NCBI GenBank assembly: GCA_944379995.1
Contig: CALWGF010000006.1
Location: forward strand, 62,001-126,000
Length of the DNA stretch: 64,000 nt
Source: an uncultured Clostridia bacterium
Lineage (GTDB): Bacteria; Bacillota; Clostridia; Lachnospirales; Anaerotignaceae
Reading direction: 5' to 3'
Shown here piece by piece: positions 46,833 to 55,975 of the stretch. The notes under the pieces were generated by a model that had not been told where the DNA came from, did no database searches, and worked only from the letters and a program-made list of their open reading frames with translations. Within the stretch, counting starts at the first letter, position 1; each line of letters starts with the position of its first letter. Both the position numbers and the translations under genes were made by a program.

Positions 46833-47109
46833 TCTAAGTAAACGTGCAGTAGCACTAAAATATGATGGTGATAGTATAGCCCCTGTAATAATTGCTACCG
46901 GAATGGGAGATTTGGCTGAAAAAATTGTTGAAACAGCAATAGAAAATAATGTTCCTATTTTTGAAGATAATTCTTTGGCAACACTTTTATCAAGATTGGA
47001 ACTTGGAGAAGCAATACCAGAAGAGTTATACAAAGCAGTTGTTGATATATATGTATATTTTTTAAATTTTTCATTAAATGATAATGAAAAAGAAGGGGTT
47101 AATAAATAA
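46819..47109 (+). CDS. FlhB C-terminal-domain homologue (YlqH/FhlB)
   Basis: A 96-residue protein equal to the C-terminal cytoplasmic part of FlhB (KRAVALKYDGDSIAPVIIAT, then ENNVPIFEDNSLATLLS). The NPTH cleavage motif is absent, as is usual for this family. It overlaps the previous gene by 14 bases. It may stand in for cleaved FlhB in export. Confidence 0.9.
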   Translation: MLKSNLSKRAVALKYDGDSIAPVIIATGMGDLAEKIVETAIENNVPIFEDNSLATLLSRLELGEAIPEELYKAVVDIYVYFLNFSLNDNEKEGVNK

Positions 47110-47153
47110 AATAAAATTTAAACATATTCTTATAAAAGGAGGTTTGGTAAAAT

Positions 47154-50100
47154 ATGAAGAGGTTTATTGCACTTGCTTTATCATCAATTCTCTTTTTGGG
47201 TTCTCTTACTACAACAGTACAAACAGTACAAGCTGAGAATGGCTTTACATCTAATCATTGGGCAAGTGAATACTTGGAAAATCTTTATAATTATGGAGTA
47301 ATGAGAGGAGATTTATTTGGAAACTTTAATCCAGATAAATACATAACAAGAGCAGAATGTATTTCTATGATAAATAGAGCTCTTGGATATAATGAATTTC
47401 AAAGAGGAAAACTTCCTTTTAATGATATTAAAGGGACAGAATGGTATGCAGATGATATTGCAATAGCTTATGAAAGAGGTTATTTTTCAGGAACATCAAA
47501 AAATACTGCTGGTGCAGAAGGTAATCTAACAAGAGAACAGGCAGCAAGTCTTATTTGTAGAAATATAAAATTAGAAGAAAAAATTGGTGAAGTTATGAAC
47601 TTCATTGATAGCCGTTCATTTAGTAATTGGAGTAAAGGAGCAATCGGAGCAGGTGCCGAAAAAGGCTTTATAAATGGTTATTCTGATGGTTCTTTTAAAC
47701 CTTTTAATTATATTACAAGAGGAGAGTTTGCCAAAATGCTCTCTGATGTAATAGGTACATTGATTTCTGATAATTCATATTATGCATATGGATATCTTGA
47801 CGGAAATGTTACTATTTCTTCTTCCGGTTGTACATTAGCAAATACAATTATTAATGGTGACTTATACATTACAGCTGGTGTAGGAACAGGTTTTGTTAAT
47901 ATTGAAAATGTTACTGTAATGGGAGAAGTAATAATAAGTGGCGGTGGAGAAAGTAATAAAAGCCAAAATAGTATAAACTTTAAAAATTGTAGTATAAATA
48001 AACTTATTGTTGATGGAGATACAGATAAAGTTGTATCTGTTGATGCAATAGGAGCAACAAGAATACAAACAACAATAGTTAAAACAGATGCTTATTTTGA
48101 AGATTTTGAAGATAGAAATAAAGGTTTTATAAATATAGAAGTTTCTGGAGAGCCTGAAACAATGCTTACTCTTTCAGGAGACTTTAATAATGTTTCTTTA
48201 ATGAAACCTGAAAATTATCTTACACTTGGAAAAGGAAGTATATACAATTTGGTTGTTGATGAAGATGCTTCTGAAAGTCAGATTATTCTTGATAGGAATG
48301 CATATGTAATAAATGCAAGTTTGGAAGCACCTTGTTTAGTATCCGGTGAAGGTGATATAGGAAGTGTTTCAATAACATCTTTTGGTGTTGAAGTAACAAT
48401 GCTTCCAGATGAAATTGTTATACGTCCAGGTATTACAGCTACAATAAATGGCGAAACAATGACAAGTGTTGATGCTGAAGAATCTTCAGCAAATCCAAGA
48501 ATTATTGCTGGTTATCCTATGGAAGAAGAACTTGGACCTACTAATGCATCATTTATCTATGAAACAAATAAACCAGGAAGGGTTTATTGGGTTGTTACAC
48601 TTGAAGATGAAGATGATTTAGATGAAGATGAAATTATTAAACCAACAAATATTAAAAGTGTTATAACTTCAGGTTCATTTGATGTTAAATCATCAAATAC
48701 AGATGTTTTAAGTAAAATAACTGGACTTAAAGCTGCTACTGATTACGTAGTTTCAGCAGTTCTTCAAGATGAAAGAGGAAATATAAGTTATATAAAATCA
48801 GAAGAATTTACAACAGTTGATAATACTATACCTGAATTTTTAAGTGGATACCCTAAAGCATCTTCAAGAGATAGTACAACTATGGATATTACTGTAAATA
48901 TGTCTAAACAATGTACTGTATATTGGGCTATATTCCCTAAGGGAAGTACTGCACCAACTGCTGATGAACTTAAAAAAGATAAAATTGAGGGAGAAATAGA
49001 TAGCGGTAAAGAAAAAAGATGTTATAAAAATCAAGAGAAAGTATTTACTGCAACGGGTTTAAAAGAAGAAACATATTATGATGTTTATTTATTAGCAACT
49101 GATGGAACAAATGACTCAAAATTAACAAAAATAACAGCAGCAACAAAAGATACAACTCCACCAGAGTTTATTTCTGGATATCCAAAACAATATAAAATGA
49201 CTGACAAAACTATTGATGTTAATGTAAAAGTTAATGAAGATTGTACTGTATATTATGTTGTTTGTAAAAGAGGAACAGAATTCCCAGCACCTATTCCTCC
49301 TTCAACAACACCTCCTAGCTTAGACTCACAAGAAGGAATAGAAGCTATTATAACTGGTAATAATACTGAAATAAATGGTAAGAGTAGTGTAAAAGAAAAT
49401 ACTGAAACCACAATAAAAATAAGTAAACTTGAACCAGAAACAACATATGACCTTTATATGGTTGCACAGGATAAATCAGGTAATAATTCAAAAGGAGTTT
49501 ATAAACAAATAAAAACAACTGATATTATTCCACCTACTGCAACACAAGAGTTTTCTGCTGATGTAAATGGTGAACCAAAAGTTGAGTCAGATATAAAAAT
49601 ACTTTTTAGTGAAGAAGTACTTAACAAAAACACTATGCAACCATTGGAAAAGGAAAAACTAAAAGATAATATAGTTTTATACCATATTATTGATAGTGAA
49701 GAAGAAATTGTTGATATAGATTATACAAAGGCAGAAATTGGCATAAATGATGAAGGAAAAACATATGTTAAATTTCCTGCCGGAACTATTGCTTTGAATA
49801 GTGGTGAGAAATATCAGTTTGAACTTAATTATATAGTGGATACATCTAATAATAGAATGAAAGATGGAACTCGTCTTGATATGTTTAAAACACTTTCACC
49901 TCAAGTTCAGCTTTCAAGAACAGAATCACCACAAAATTTAGATATGACATTTTCACTTGACCCTCAGGCTATACAAACATCAGACACAACTCTTTTTGAT
50001 ATGATTTTTGAGTCAGACACAACAGTTGAGTTTAAGCTTTATGAGAAAAATGAAGCAGGTGAGTTTAAGGAAATTGAAGGGTATAATCCTTTAATATATG

Positions 50101-51647
50101 AAAATGGTGCTATGACATTGCATTATATTTTAGACAGAAAGGTAAATAATCAAGAAGATTATACTTTTGAACCTTTTAATAAACTTGAACCAAGAGAATA
50201 TGGTATAAGATTTACTAATGTAGATGGAAATGCTGAAAGAGAAAGTTGGAATAAAACAATTAAATTTAATATAAAATGTGTTATTGGTTCAAAAACTGTA
50301 CTTAGTGCTCTTGCAGGAAATCCTAAAGATGGATTTAATACAGCAATAGAAGCAGGAGCTTCACAAGTTAATTCACCAATAAAATTTGAAATGTCAGTAT
50401 CATTTACAGATACAGTGATACCACATTTTATTAATGAAGGAGATTTAAAATATCCTAAACTTGAAAAACAAGGTGATGTTGCTTCAGAATATGGTCAAAT
50501 TGGTGACACATTAATAAGACCTCTTGTTATGACAAACAAAAAATGTGATTTATACTATCTTGTAGCACCTAAAAATACTGTTAAAGACCCTACTCCGTTA
50601 CAGATTATGACAGGTGCATTAAAACCAAATGGTGGAGTTTGGGGAAAATATACAATAGATAGTGGATATGTTGAATATCCTGTACTTATAGAAGGTCTTA
50701 AACCAGAAACAGAGTATGATGTATTCTTTGTCCTTAAAGGTATTCCACCAGAACCTTCTGATATTTGGCAAAAACCATTTACAACATTAAAAGTTGCACC
50801 TCCTGTTCTTAGTCTTCAGGTAACTAATAGGGCAGAAGATAGTGCAAGTGTAAGGATTACATCTGACAAAAATGCAACCATAGATTGGATACTTCTTCCT
50901 AATACTAGTTGTGCAGGTTGGTTCAATGAAGATGGTACATTAAAAGTAGGCGAAGATTTTATTGCTCAAATTATACGTAACGGAAGTGAAAATGAAGATT
51001 ATAGACCGGTTGATTTTGGTACTATAAAAACAAAATATAATAGTACTGATGTTAAGTATACAGCTGATGTAACGGTTTCCGGACTTGAAAGAGATATTTA
51101 TTATACATTCTTTGCTATTGCAAAAGCAACTCTTGATAGTGGTCAAACAAATGTTGGTGGAGATTCAAAAATAGTTTTTGAACGTGATATAACACCAGCA
51201 GACGTTACACCTCCAAAAGCAGATGCAAAAACTGTTATAACAAACTATGCTCCTTCGCAAAAAGGTAACCCATATCATGGACAGTTATTAATTACATTTA
51301 CTGAAGAAGTTTATTACCTTCCGGGAGAAAATCAAGAAATGCAACCACTTGATGCACAATTCTTTGCTCAAAATATGGAAGTAATCGGAAGTGAGATAGA
51401 TGAAAAAGATGTTAAACTTAAAACTTATACTACAACAGCTTCTGAATATTCAAATACAAGAGCATTAAAGAGTATCACACTTACATTTAAAAATGCTCAC
51501 CATGGTGCAACTATTTACTTCCCATATGAAATTTGTGATAGAAATGGTAATGTAGCAGGTGCAATGGAAATTAAATTTGTTGATATGGAAAGTGGTGAAA
51601 CAGGAAGAAGAGATTCCCGTTGGGAAATTAGTTTTGTGACAAAATAA
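47154..51647 (+). CDS. S-layer homology (SLH) domain surface protein
   Basis: A 1497-residue exported protein. Signal peptide at residues 1-27 (ending VQA). Three SLH domains at about 30-75, 84-130 and 145-195 should bind secondary wall polymer. A beta-helix-like stretch follows (~200-290). At least three fn3-like modules start near YP motifs (IIAGYPMEEE, LSGYPKASSR, ISGYPKQYKM), with a related one near MTNKKCDLYYLV, and Big-like domains (FSEEVLNKN, FTEEVYYLPG) between and at the end. No enzymatic domain is seen. It may be a wall-anchored adhesin or structural protein. AAAGGAGG precedes the ATG. Confidence 0.9.
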   Translation: MKRFIALALSSILFLGSLTTTVQTVQAENGFTSNHWASEYLENLYNYGVMRGDLFGNFNPDKYITRAECISMINRALGYNEFQRGKLPFNDIKGTEWYADDIAIAYERGYFSGTSKNTAGAEGNLTREQAASLICRNIKLEEKIGEVMNFIDSRSFSNWSKGAIGAGAEKGFINGYSDGSFKPFNYITRGEFAKMLSDVIGTLISDNSYYAYGYLDGNVTISSSGCTLANTIINGDLYITAGVGTGFVNIENVTVMGEVIISGGGESNKSQNSINFKNCSINKLIVDGDTDKVVSVDAIGATRIQTTIVKTDAYFEDFEDRNKGFINIEVSGEPETMLTLSGDFNNVSLMKPENYLTLGKGSIYNLVVDEDASESQIILDRNAYVINASLEAPCLVSGEGDIGSVSITSFGVEVTMLPDEIVIRPGITATINGETMTSVDAEESSANPRIIAGYPMEEELGPTNASFIYETNKPGRVYWVVTLEDEDDLDEDEIIKPTNIKSVITSGSFDVKSSNTDVLSKITGLKAATDYVVSAVLQDERGNISYIKSEEFTTVDNTIPEFLSGYPKASSRDSTTMDITVNMSKQCTVYWAIFPKGSTAPTADELKKDKIEGEIDSGKEKRCYKNQEKVFTATGLKEETYYDVYLLATDGTNDSKLTKITAATKDTTPPEFISGYPKQYKMTDKTIDVNVKVNEDCTVYYVVCKRGTEFPAPIPPSTTPPSLDSQEGIEAIITGNNTEINGKSSVKENTETTIKISKLEPETTYDLYMVAQDKSGNNSKGVYKQIKTTDIIPPTATQEFSADVNGEPKVESDIKILFSEEVLNKNTMQPLEKEKLKDNIVLYHIIDSEEEIVDIDYTKAEIGINDEGKTYVKFPAGTIALNSGEKYQFELNYIVDTSNNRMKDGTRLDMFKTLSPQVQLSRTESPQNLDMTFSLDPQAIQTSDTTLFDMIFESDTTVEFKLYEKNEAGEFKEIEGYNPLIYENGAMTLHYILDRKVNNQEDYTFEPFNKLEPREYGIRFTNVDGNAERESWNKTIKFNIKCVIGSKTVLSALAGNPKDGFNTAIEAGASQVNSPIKFEMSVSFTDTVIPHFINEGDLKYPKLEKQGDVASEYGQIGDTLIRPLVMTNKKCDLYYLVAPKNTVKDPTPLQIMTGALKPNGGVWGKYTIDSGYVEYPVLIEGLKPETEYDVFFVLKGIPPEPSDIWQKPFTTLKVAPPVLSLQVTNRAEDSASVRITSDKNATIDWILLPNTSCAGWFNEDGTLKVGEDFIAQIIRNGSENEDYRPVDFGTIKTKYNSTDVKYTADVTVSGLERDIYYTFFAIAKATLDSGQTNVGGDSKIVFERDITPADVTPPKADAKTVITNYAPSQKGNPYHGQLLITFTEEVYYLPGENQEMQPLDAQFFAQNMEVIGSEIDEKDVKLKTYTTTASEYSNTRALKSITLTFKNAHHGATIYFPYEICDRNGNVAGAMEIKFVDMESGETGRRDSRWEISFVTK

Positions 51648-51657
51648 TTTAATCATT

Positions 51658-51707
51658 AAAAATTCCGGATACTATTTATATTTTATAAAAAAGTGCCGGA
51701 ATTTTTT
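51658..51707 (+). terminator. Terminator after the SLH protein gene
   Basis: An 11-bp stem (AAAAATTCCGG / CCGGAATTTTT) with a 27-nt loop lies 10 bases after the stop. Confidence 0.7.
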
Positions 51708-51734
51708 GGATAATTATTTTTAGGGTGGAGAAAT

Positions 51735-52505
51735 ATGAGGAAAAAAAATAAAAATATAAAACTAAAGTCTACAAAAAAATTTAATCGAAAAAAAATTATA
51801 ATTATAGTATTATTAGCTTTTATATTTGTGCTTTCTGCTTTTATAGGTTTTTCAGCTTTTAAAGGTGAAGAGCCTTTAGTAGCAGATAATTATACAATAG
51901 AAAATGACACTGTTGAATCTATTACTACTGTAACAGAAAGAGGAAATCTTATAGCAATAAATCCTTATCAAGAAGAAGGCAAAAATATAATTGAATATGT
52001 TTATGAAAGTGAAGAAGATTTTCAAACGGCAATAGATGATTATAAAAAATATCTTTTAGAAGAAAAAGAGTTTATGGAATTAGAAAGTGATGAGAGTGAA
52101 GAAAATTCTGTATTTGCCATAAAATCTTCAGAACCTGATAAAATTTTTAAATTATCAATAGTACAAAAAGAAAGTGATTATTCCATTACTGTTTCAAGAG
52201 AAGATGGAGAACTTCCACAGAAAGTTGATGCAGAAGAATTAGTTTTTACAAGAGATGATGCAAGAAACTATTTAAAGAATTTTATAAATAATTCAAAAGA
52301 ACTTCCGTTAGCATTTGATAGTTATACAAATATATTTGATGTTGGACGTTCTTTTATAAATGGTGAAGAATGTTATGGTATGAACATTTATCAAAAAGGT
52401 CAAAGTAATTGTAATGAATTTGTAGGTAAATATTATATCTCTCTTATGGATAAAAATATTTATAAATACAGTTCCGAAACAGGTCAATCAGTAGCTTTAA
52501 ACTGA
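51735..52505 (+). CDS. Membrane-anchored protein of unknown function
   Basis: A 256-residue protein. Residues 1-20 are very basic, 21-42 form a TM helix, and the rest is an acidic, probably extracellular domain. No family recognised. The shape (short basic tail, one TM, soluble domain) is that of a type II membrane or uncleaved exported protein. GGGTGG precedes the ATG. Confidence 0.8.
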   Translation: MRKKNKNIKLKSTKKFNRKKIIIIVLLAFIFVLSAFIGFSAFKGEEPLVADNYTIENDTVESITTVTERGNLIAINPYQEEGKNIIEYVYESEEDFQTAIDDYKKYLLEEKEFMELESDESEENSVFAIKSSEPDKIFKLSIVQKESDYSITVSREDGELPQKVDAEELVFTRDDARNYLKNFINNSKELPLAFDSYTNIFDVGRSFINGEECYGMNIYQKGQSNCNEFVGKYYISLMDKNIYKYSSETGQSVALN

Positions 52506-52535
52506 TAATATTGATATAAGGGGGGAGTAAAGTAT

Positions 52536-53024
52536 ATGTATCAATATAGAATTATGTTTGAGTTATCACAACAACAAATAAAAAAATATGTAAAAATATA
52601 TCATAGAAAAATGGATTGGCCTATTAGCCTTTTTATAGCTTTATGTGCAGTCATATTTTTAGTTTTAACATGGGTTTTTAATATAATTAATGATTTATCA
52701 CTTAAAATAATAGTATCTGTTTTTATTATAGTTATATTCTTAATTATATTTAGTATATTCAAAGCAATAAGGATTAGATACTTAATAAAAAAACCTCCTT
52801 TTGCTATTGGACCTCATATATTAATGGAAATAAGAGATGGCTATTTCAATGTTAATTGTTGTGGATTTATGAAAGGATTTCCTAAAAAATATCTTAATGG
52901 GAAAATAACCAGAAATGGTGATTATATACTTACAAATAGAAGAGATATGATTGTTATTCCTAAATCGGAAATAACTCCTAATATGGCTGATGAAATAAAA
53001 GAATATTTTAAATTAAAAAAATAA
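52536..53024 (+). CDS. YcxB-like membrane protein
   Basis: A 162-residue protein with two TM helices (~32-52 and 56-76) and a C-terminal domain (GKITRNGDYILTNRRDMIVI, then PKSEI) that resembles the YcxB-like family. Function unknown. A run of six G precedes the ATG. It lies 30 bp after the previous gene and is probably cotranscribed. Confidence 0.75.
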   Translation: MYQYRIMFELSQQQIKKYVKIYHRKMDWPISLFIALCAVIFLVLTWVFNIINDLSLKIIVSVFIIVIFLIIFSIFKAIRIRYLIKKPPFAIGPHILMEIRDGYFNVNCCGFMKGFPKKYLNGKITRNGDYILTNRRDMIVIPKSEITPNMADEIKEYFKLKK

Positions 53025-53056
53025 AAAAATTTTTTATAAAAAAATAAAAAAAACTA

Positions 53057-53083
53057 TTATCATATATTTTTTTTAACCGATTA
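53057..53083 (+). promoter_or_regulatory. Sigma28-type promoter of flagellin
   Basis: TTAT (53057-53060), 15-bp spacer with eight T, ACCGATTA (53076-53083). The -10 differs from GACGATAT of the other sites. Leader about 128 bases. Confidence 0.65.
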
Positions 53084-53171
53084 TATATTTGTAAACAGAA
53101 ATATTTATTATTCAAAAAAAGGTACCGTTTTGAATATAAATATTATATTTACTTAATACTATTTAGTTTAT

Positions 53172-53209
53172 AGAAAAGAAAGGATTCTTTTCTTAAAAAA
53201 CAAGGAGGT
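53172..53209 (+). promoter_or_regulatory. Predicted CsrA-binding leader of flagellin mRNA
   Basis: A perfect 9-bp hairpin (AGAAAAGAA / TTCTTTTCT, 53172-53180 and 53185-53193) presents AGGA in a four-base loop. A second GGA lies in the ribosome binding site AAGGAGG (53203-53209), 22 nt downstream. This is the same layout as the two CsrA sites of Bacillus hag, and csrA and fliW are in the window. Confidence 0.75.
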
Positions 53210-53217
53210 AAAATTTT

Positions 53218-55737
53218 ATGAGAATTCAACATAATATTGCAGCTTTAAATTCTTACAGACAATTAGGAACAAACAATAGTGCAATTTCAAAAAACCTTGA
53301 AAAACTTTCATCAGGTTATAAAATTAACCGTGCTGGTGATGACGCAGCAGGTCTTGCAATTTCAGAAAAAATGAGAGCACAGATTACAGGACTTGAAACA
53401 GCACAGAAAAATGCTAATGATGGTATATCACTTGTACAGACAGCAGAAGGTGCATTAACAGAAGTACATAGTATGCTTAACCGTATGGTAGAACTTGCAA
53501 CACAGTCATCAAACGGAACATACGATAACGAAGTAGACCGTGCAAACCTTCAGGCAGAAATCGAATCACTTACATCAGAAATCGACCGTATCGCAGACAG
53601 TACAAACTTCAACGGTATCAATCTTCTTGATGGTAGCTTAAGTGAAAACCCAGCTACATTTGAAATTGACCTTAAGAGTATTGATTTTGAAGGTACAGTA
53701 AAAGCGGGAGATACATTTAAACTTGAAATAGGCGGCGGTGCAGCAGCTAAAGCAGCCGGTGGAAGTACTGAAAGTATTGTACTTGAAAGTAGAGAAGCAT
53801 ATGGTGACGAAACAAGTGCAAAAGATATAGCAAAACTCTTTGATGGACAGTCAGTTACAATAAATGGAGAAAAATATACAGCTAAAGTTGGCGATAATGG
53901 TATATTAAAATTCACATCAAAAACAAGAGGCGAATTAACACAGTTACCAACAGAGGGTTCAATAGTTAAAATTAGTTCAACTAATAAAAATATAACATTT
54001 AAAAATGATAGTACTACTATTTTAAGTGTTGTAAATGGTGGTCCAGGTACTGTAGCGGGCACAGACAATGGTAGCGATGATACAGAACCAACACCAGCTA
54101 CAGCTACTACATTCAAACTTGATATTACAGGCTTAACAGGTAGTGGTGTAACTAGTGGTGATATATTTAGAATTGCTTTTACAAATGGAACTCTTGAAAG
54201 CAAAGCAGCGTCTGGTGGTGAGTCTGATGCACAAAGCATAGCAGCACTTTTCAATGGTACAACACTTACTATGAATGGTGTTGATTATGATGTTACAGTA
54301 GATGGTAGTAGCACAGAGTTAGTATTTACAGCTAAAACAGCAGGTGCACCAGAATCTAATCAAGCTCCAAGTGAGAGTGAAAGTGTTACAATTAGTATTA
54401 ATGACAAGGATTCAAGTAGTAGTACTGTAGGTGGTACTACTAGTGCAACAGTTACAGATTATGTAGCAGGTACAGACGGAACAGAAGAAGTAGTTGCAAC
54501 AGCATCAATACAGTCAAGAGCAGGAGCAGATGAAGGTATAAAAGCTAGCTTTAAAATCGACCTTGCTAGTGTTACAACAGTTAATTTACAAAGAGGTGAT
54601 AAAGCTGAACTTACTATTGGTTCTACTAAACTTGTAAGTAATGCAGCTGGTTCTACAGTAAATACTGCAAATAATTTAGCTAAGATGTTTGATGGTACAA
54701 CATTCAAAATGGGTGATGTTGAATATGATGTTACAGTAAGTGGAACTGAATTAACATTTACAGCTAAAGAAGCTGGAAAACAGACTTCAGCAACTTTACC
54801 AGATGATAATACAAATGTAACAATAGCAAAAGAGAATAGTGCTACTGGTAGTGTTACTAACCCAGGCGGTCTTAAAACAACAGGTAAAGTTGAAGGTACA
54901 GACCCAGTAGGTGATGGTGCTACAACAGGTAGTCCAGCTTCATTTGATATTGACCTTAGTGGTTTAACAACTATTAATGCAGCTCAGAATGATACATTTA
55001 AACTTACAATAGATGGTGTAGATGTTGAAAGTAATGGTGCTGGTGTTGGTGGTATATCTAATGATGCAGATAAATTAGCAGAACTTTTTAAAGGTAAAAC
55101 AATTACAATAGATGGTACAACATATGATATCACATCAAATGGATCAAAATTAACATTTACAGCACAAGAAAACGGTAAAGTAGCTGACTTAAGTGGTAAG
55201 ACTGTTTCAATTGGTAAAGGTAATACAGGTACTGGTTCAGCTACTGGTGGTACACTTGCTATATCAAATATGAACGTTGGTGAAGATGCTGCACCAGCAG
55301 GCGGTAATGGTGATAATACAGAAGGAACAACAACAAATAAATCACTTACACTCCAGATTGGTGACACAGCTGACTCATTTAACAAAATTACTGTAAGTAT
55401 AGGTTCAATGAGTGCAGAATCACTTAATATTGCTAATATTGATATTAGTACACCAAAGGGTGCAGAATTCGCTATTAAAAATATTAAAGATGCTATAAAT
55501 GTAGTATCATCACAGCGTGGTGAACTTGGTGCTATACAGAACAGACTTGAACACACAATCAACAACCTTGGTGTTACAACAGAAAACATCACATCAGCTG
55601 AAAGCCGTATAAGAGATACAGACATGGCAGAAGAAATGATGGCATATACAAAGAACAATATACTTGTACAGGCTTCTCAGGCTATGCTTGCTCAGGCAAA
55701 CACACTTCCACAGGGTGTTCTTCAGTTATTACAGTAA
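53218..55737 (+). CDS. hag: Flagellin with four internal repeat domains
   Basis: An 839-residue flagellin (usual 270-500). D0/D1 N-terminus at residues 1-140 (MRIQHNIAALNSYRQLGTNN, LSSGYKINRAGDDAAGLAIS) and C-terminus at ~710-839 (AESRIRDTDMAEEMMAYTKN, ending VLQLLQ) are canonical. The middle holds four related domains of ~130-155 residues starting at about 146, 297, 443 and 574. Codons in the conserved ends (many AAC, ATC, CGT) differ from the AT-rich middle. No Cys is seen. AAGGAGG precedes the ATG; sigma28 promoter and CsrA leader lie upstream. Confidence 0.96.
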   Translation: MRIQHNIAALNSYRQLGTNNSAISKNLEKLSSGYKINRAGDDAAGLAISEKMRAQITGLETAQKNANDGISLVQTAEGALTEVHSMLNRMVELATQSSNGTYDNEVDRANLQAEIESLTSEIDRIADSTNFNGINLLDGSLSENPATFEIDLKSIDFEGTVKAGDTFKLEIGGGAAAKAAGGSTESIVLESREAYGDETSAKDIAKLFDGQSVTINGEKYTAKVGDNGILKFTSKTRGELTQLPTEGSIVKISSTNKNITFKNDSTTILSVVNGGPGTVAGTDNGSDDTEPTPATATTFKLDITGLTGSGVTSGDIFRIAFTNGTLESKAASGGESDAQSIAALFNGTTLTMNGVDYDVTVDGSSTELVFTAKTAGAPESNQAPSESESVTISINDKDSSSSTVGGTTSATVTDYVAGTDGTEEVVATASIQSRAGADEGIKASFKIDLASVTTVNLQRGDKAELTIGSTKLVSNAAGSTVNTANNLAKMFDGTTFKMGDVEYDVTVSGTELTFTAKEAGKQTSATLPDDNTNVTIAKENSATGSVTNPGGLKTTGKVEGTDPVGDGATTGSPASFDIDLSGLTTINAAQNDTFKLTIDGVDVESNGAGVGGISNDADKLAELFKGKTITIDGTTYDITSNGSKLTFTAQENGKVADLSGKTVSIGKGNTGTGSATGGTLAISNMNVGEDAAPAGGNGDNTEGTTTNKSLTLQIGDTADSFNKITVSIGSMSAESLNIANIDISTPKGAEFAIKNIKDAINVVSSQRGELGAIQNRLEHTINNLGVTTENITSAESRIRDTDMAEEMMAYTKNNILVQASQAMLAQANTLPQGVLQLLQ
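53653..55320 (+). repeat. Four diverged tandem domains in the flagellin variable region
   Basis: Each unit opens with (A/T)-(T/S)-F-x-(I/L)-D and contains an (A/L)xLFxG(x)T(I/F)x(I/M)(N/D/G)G box and L(T/V)F(T)A closing strand. Units start near 53653, 54106, 54544 and 54937. DNA identity is low enough that this is an old duplication. Confidence 0.85.
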
Positions 55738-55753
55738 TTTCATATTACTTATT

Positions 55754-55782
55754 AAAAGAGGGTTTTTATACCCTCTTTTTTT
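55754..55782 (+). terminator. Flagellin terminator
   Basis: 9-bp stem AAAAGAGGG / CCCTCTTTT, 8-nt loop, then a T-run. Confidence 0.93.
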
Positions 55783-55816
55783 ATTTGAAAAGAGTATGTG
55801 TTTTTGATAAACTTTA

Positions 55817-55898
55817 TTTGGGAACGCTGTTCCCAAACCCTTGCAAGCCTTTAAAAAGGCTTGACCTAAACTTTTTTAAGTAAAACTATCGTTTTACT
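55817..55898. repeat. Cluster of three perfect palindromes before hemW
   Basis: In 82 bp: TTTGGGAAC-3-GTTCCCAAA (55817-55837), AAGCCTTT-2-AAAGGCTT (55845-55862), AGTAAAAC-4-GTTTTACT (55879-55898). None is followed by a long T-run and no gene overlaps. Confidence 0.85.
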
Positions 55899-55975
55899 GA
55901 TATTTAATTTTATTATTTATATAATTTTGACAAAGTTATAATATTTTTAATATATTCAAATAAGGAGTGTTTTTT

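Noticed and set aside
53550-55658. Long minus-strand frames opposite flagellin
   Set aside because: Shadows of the flagellin codon bias; no starts with ribosome binding sites and no known motifs.
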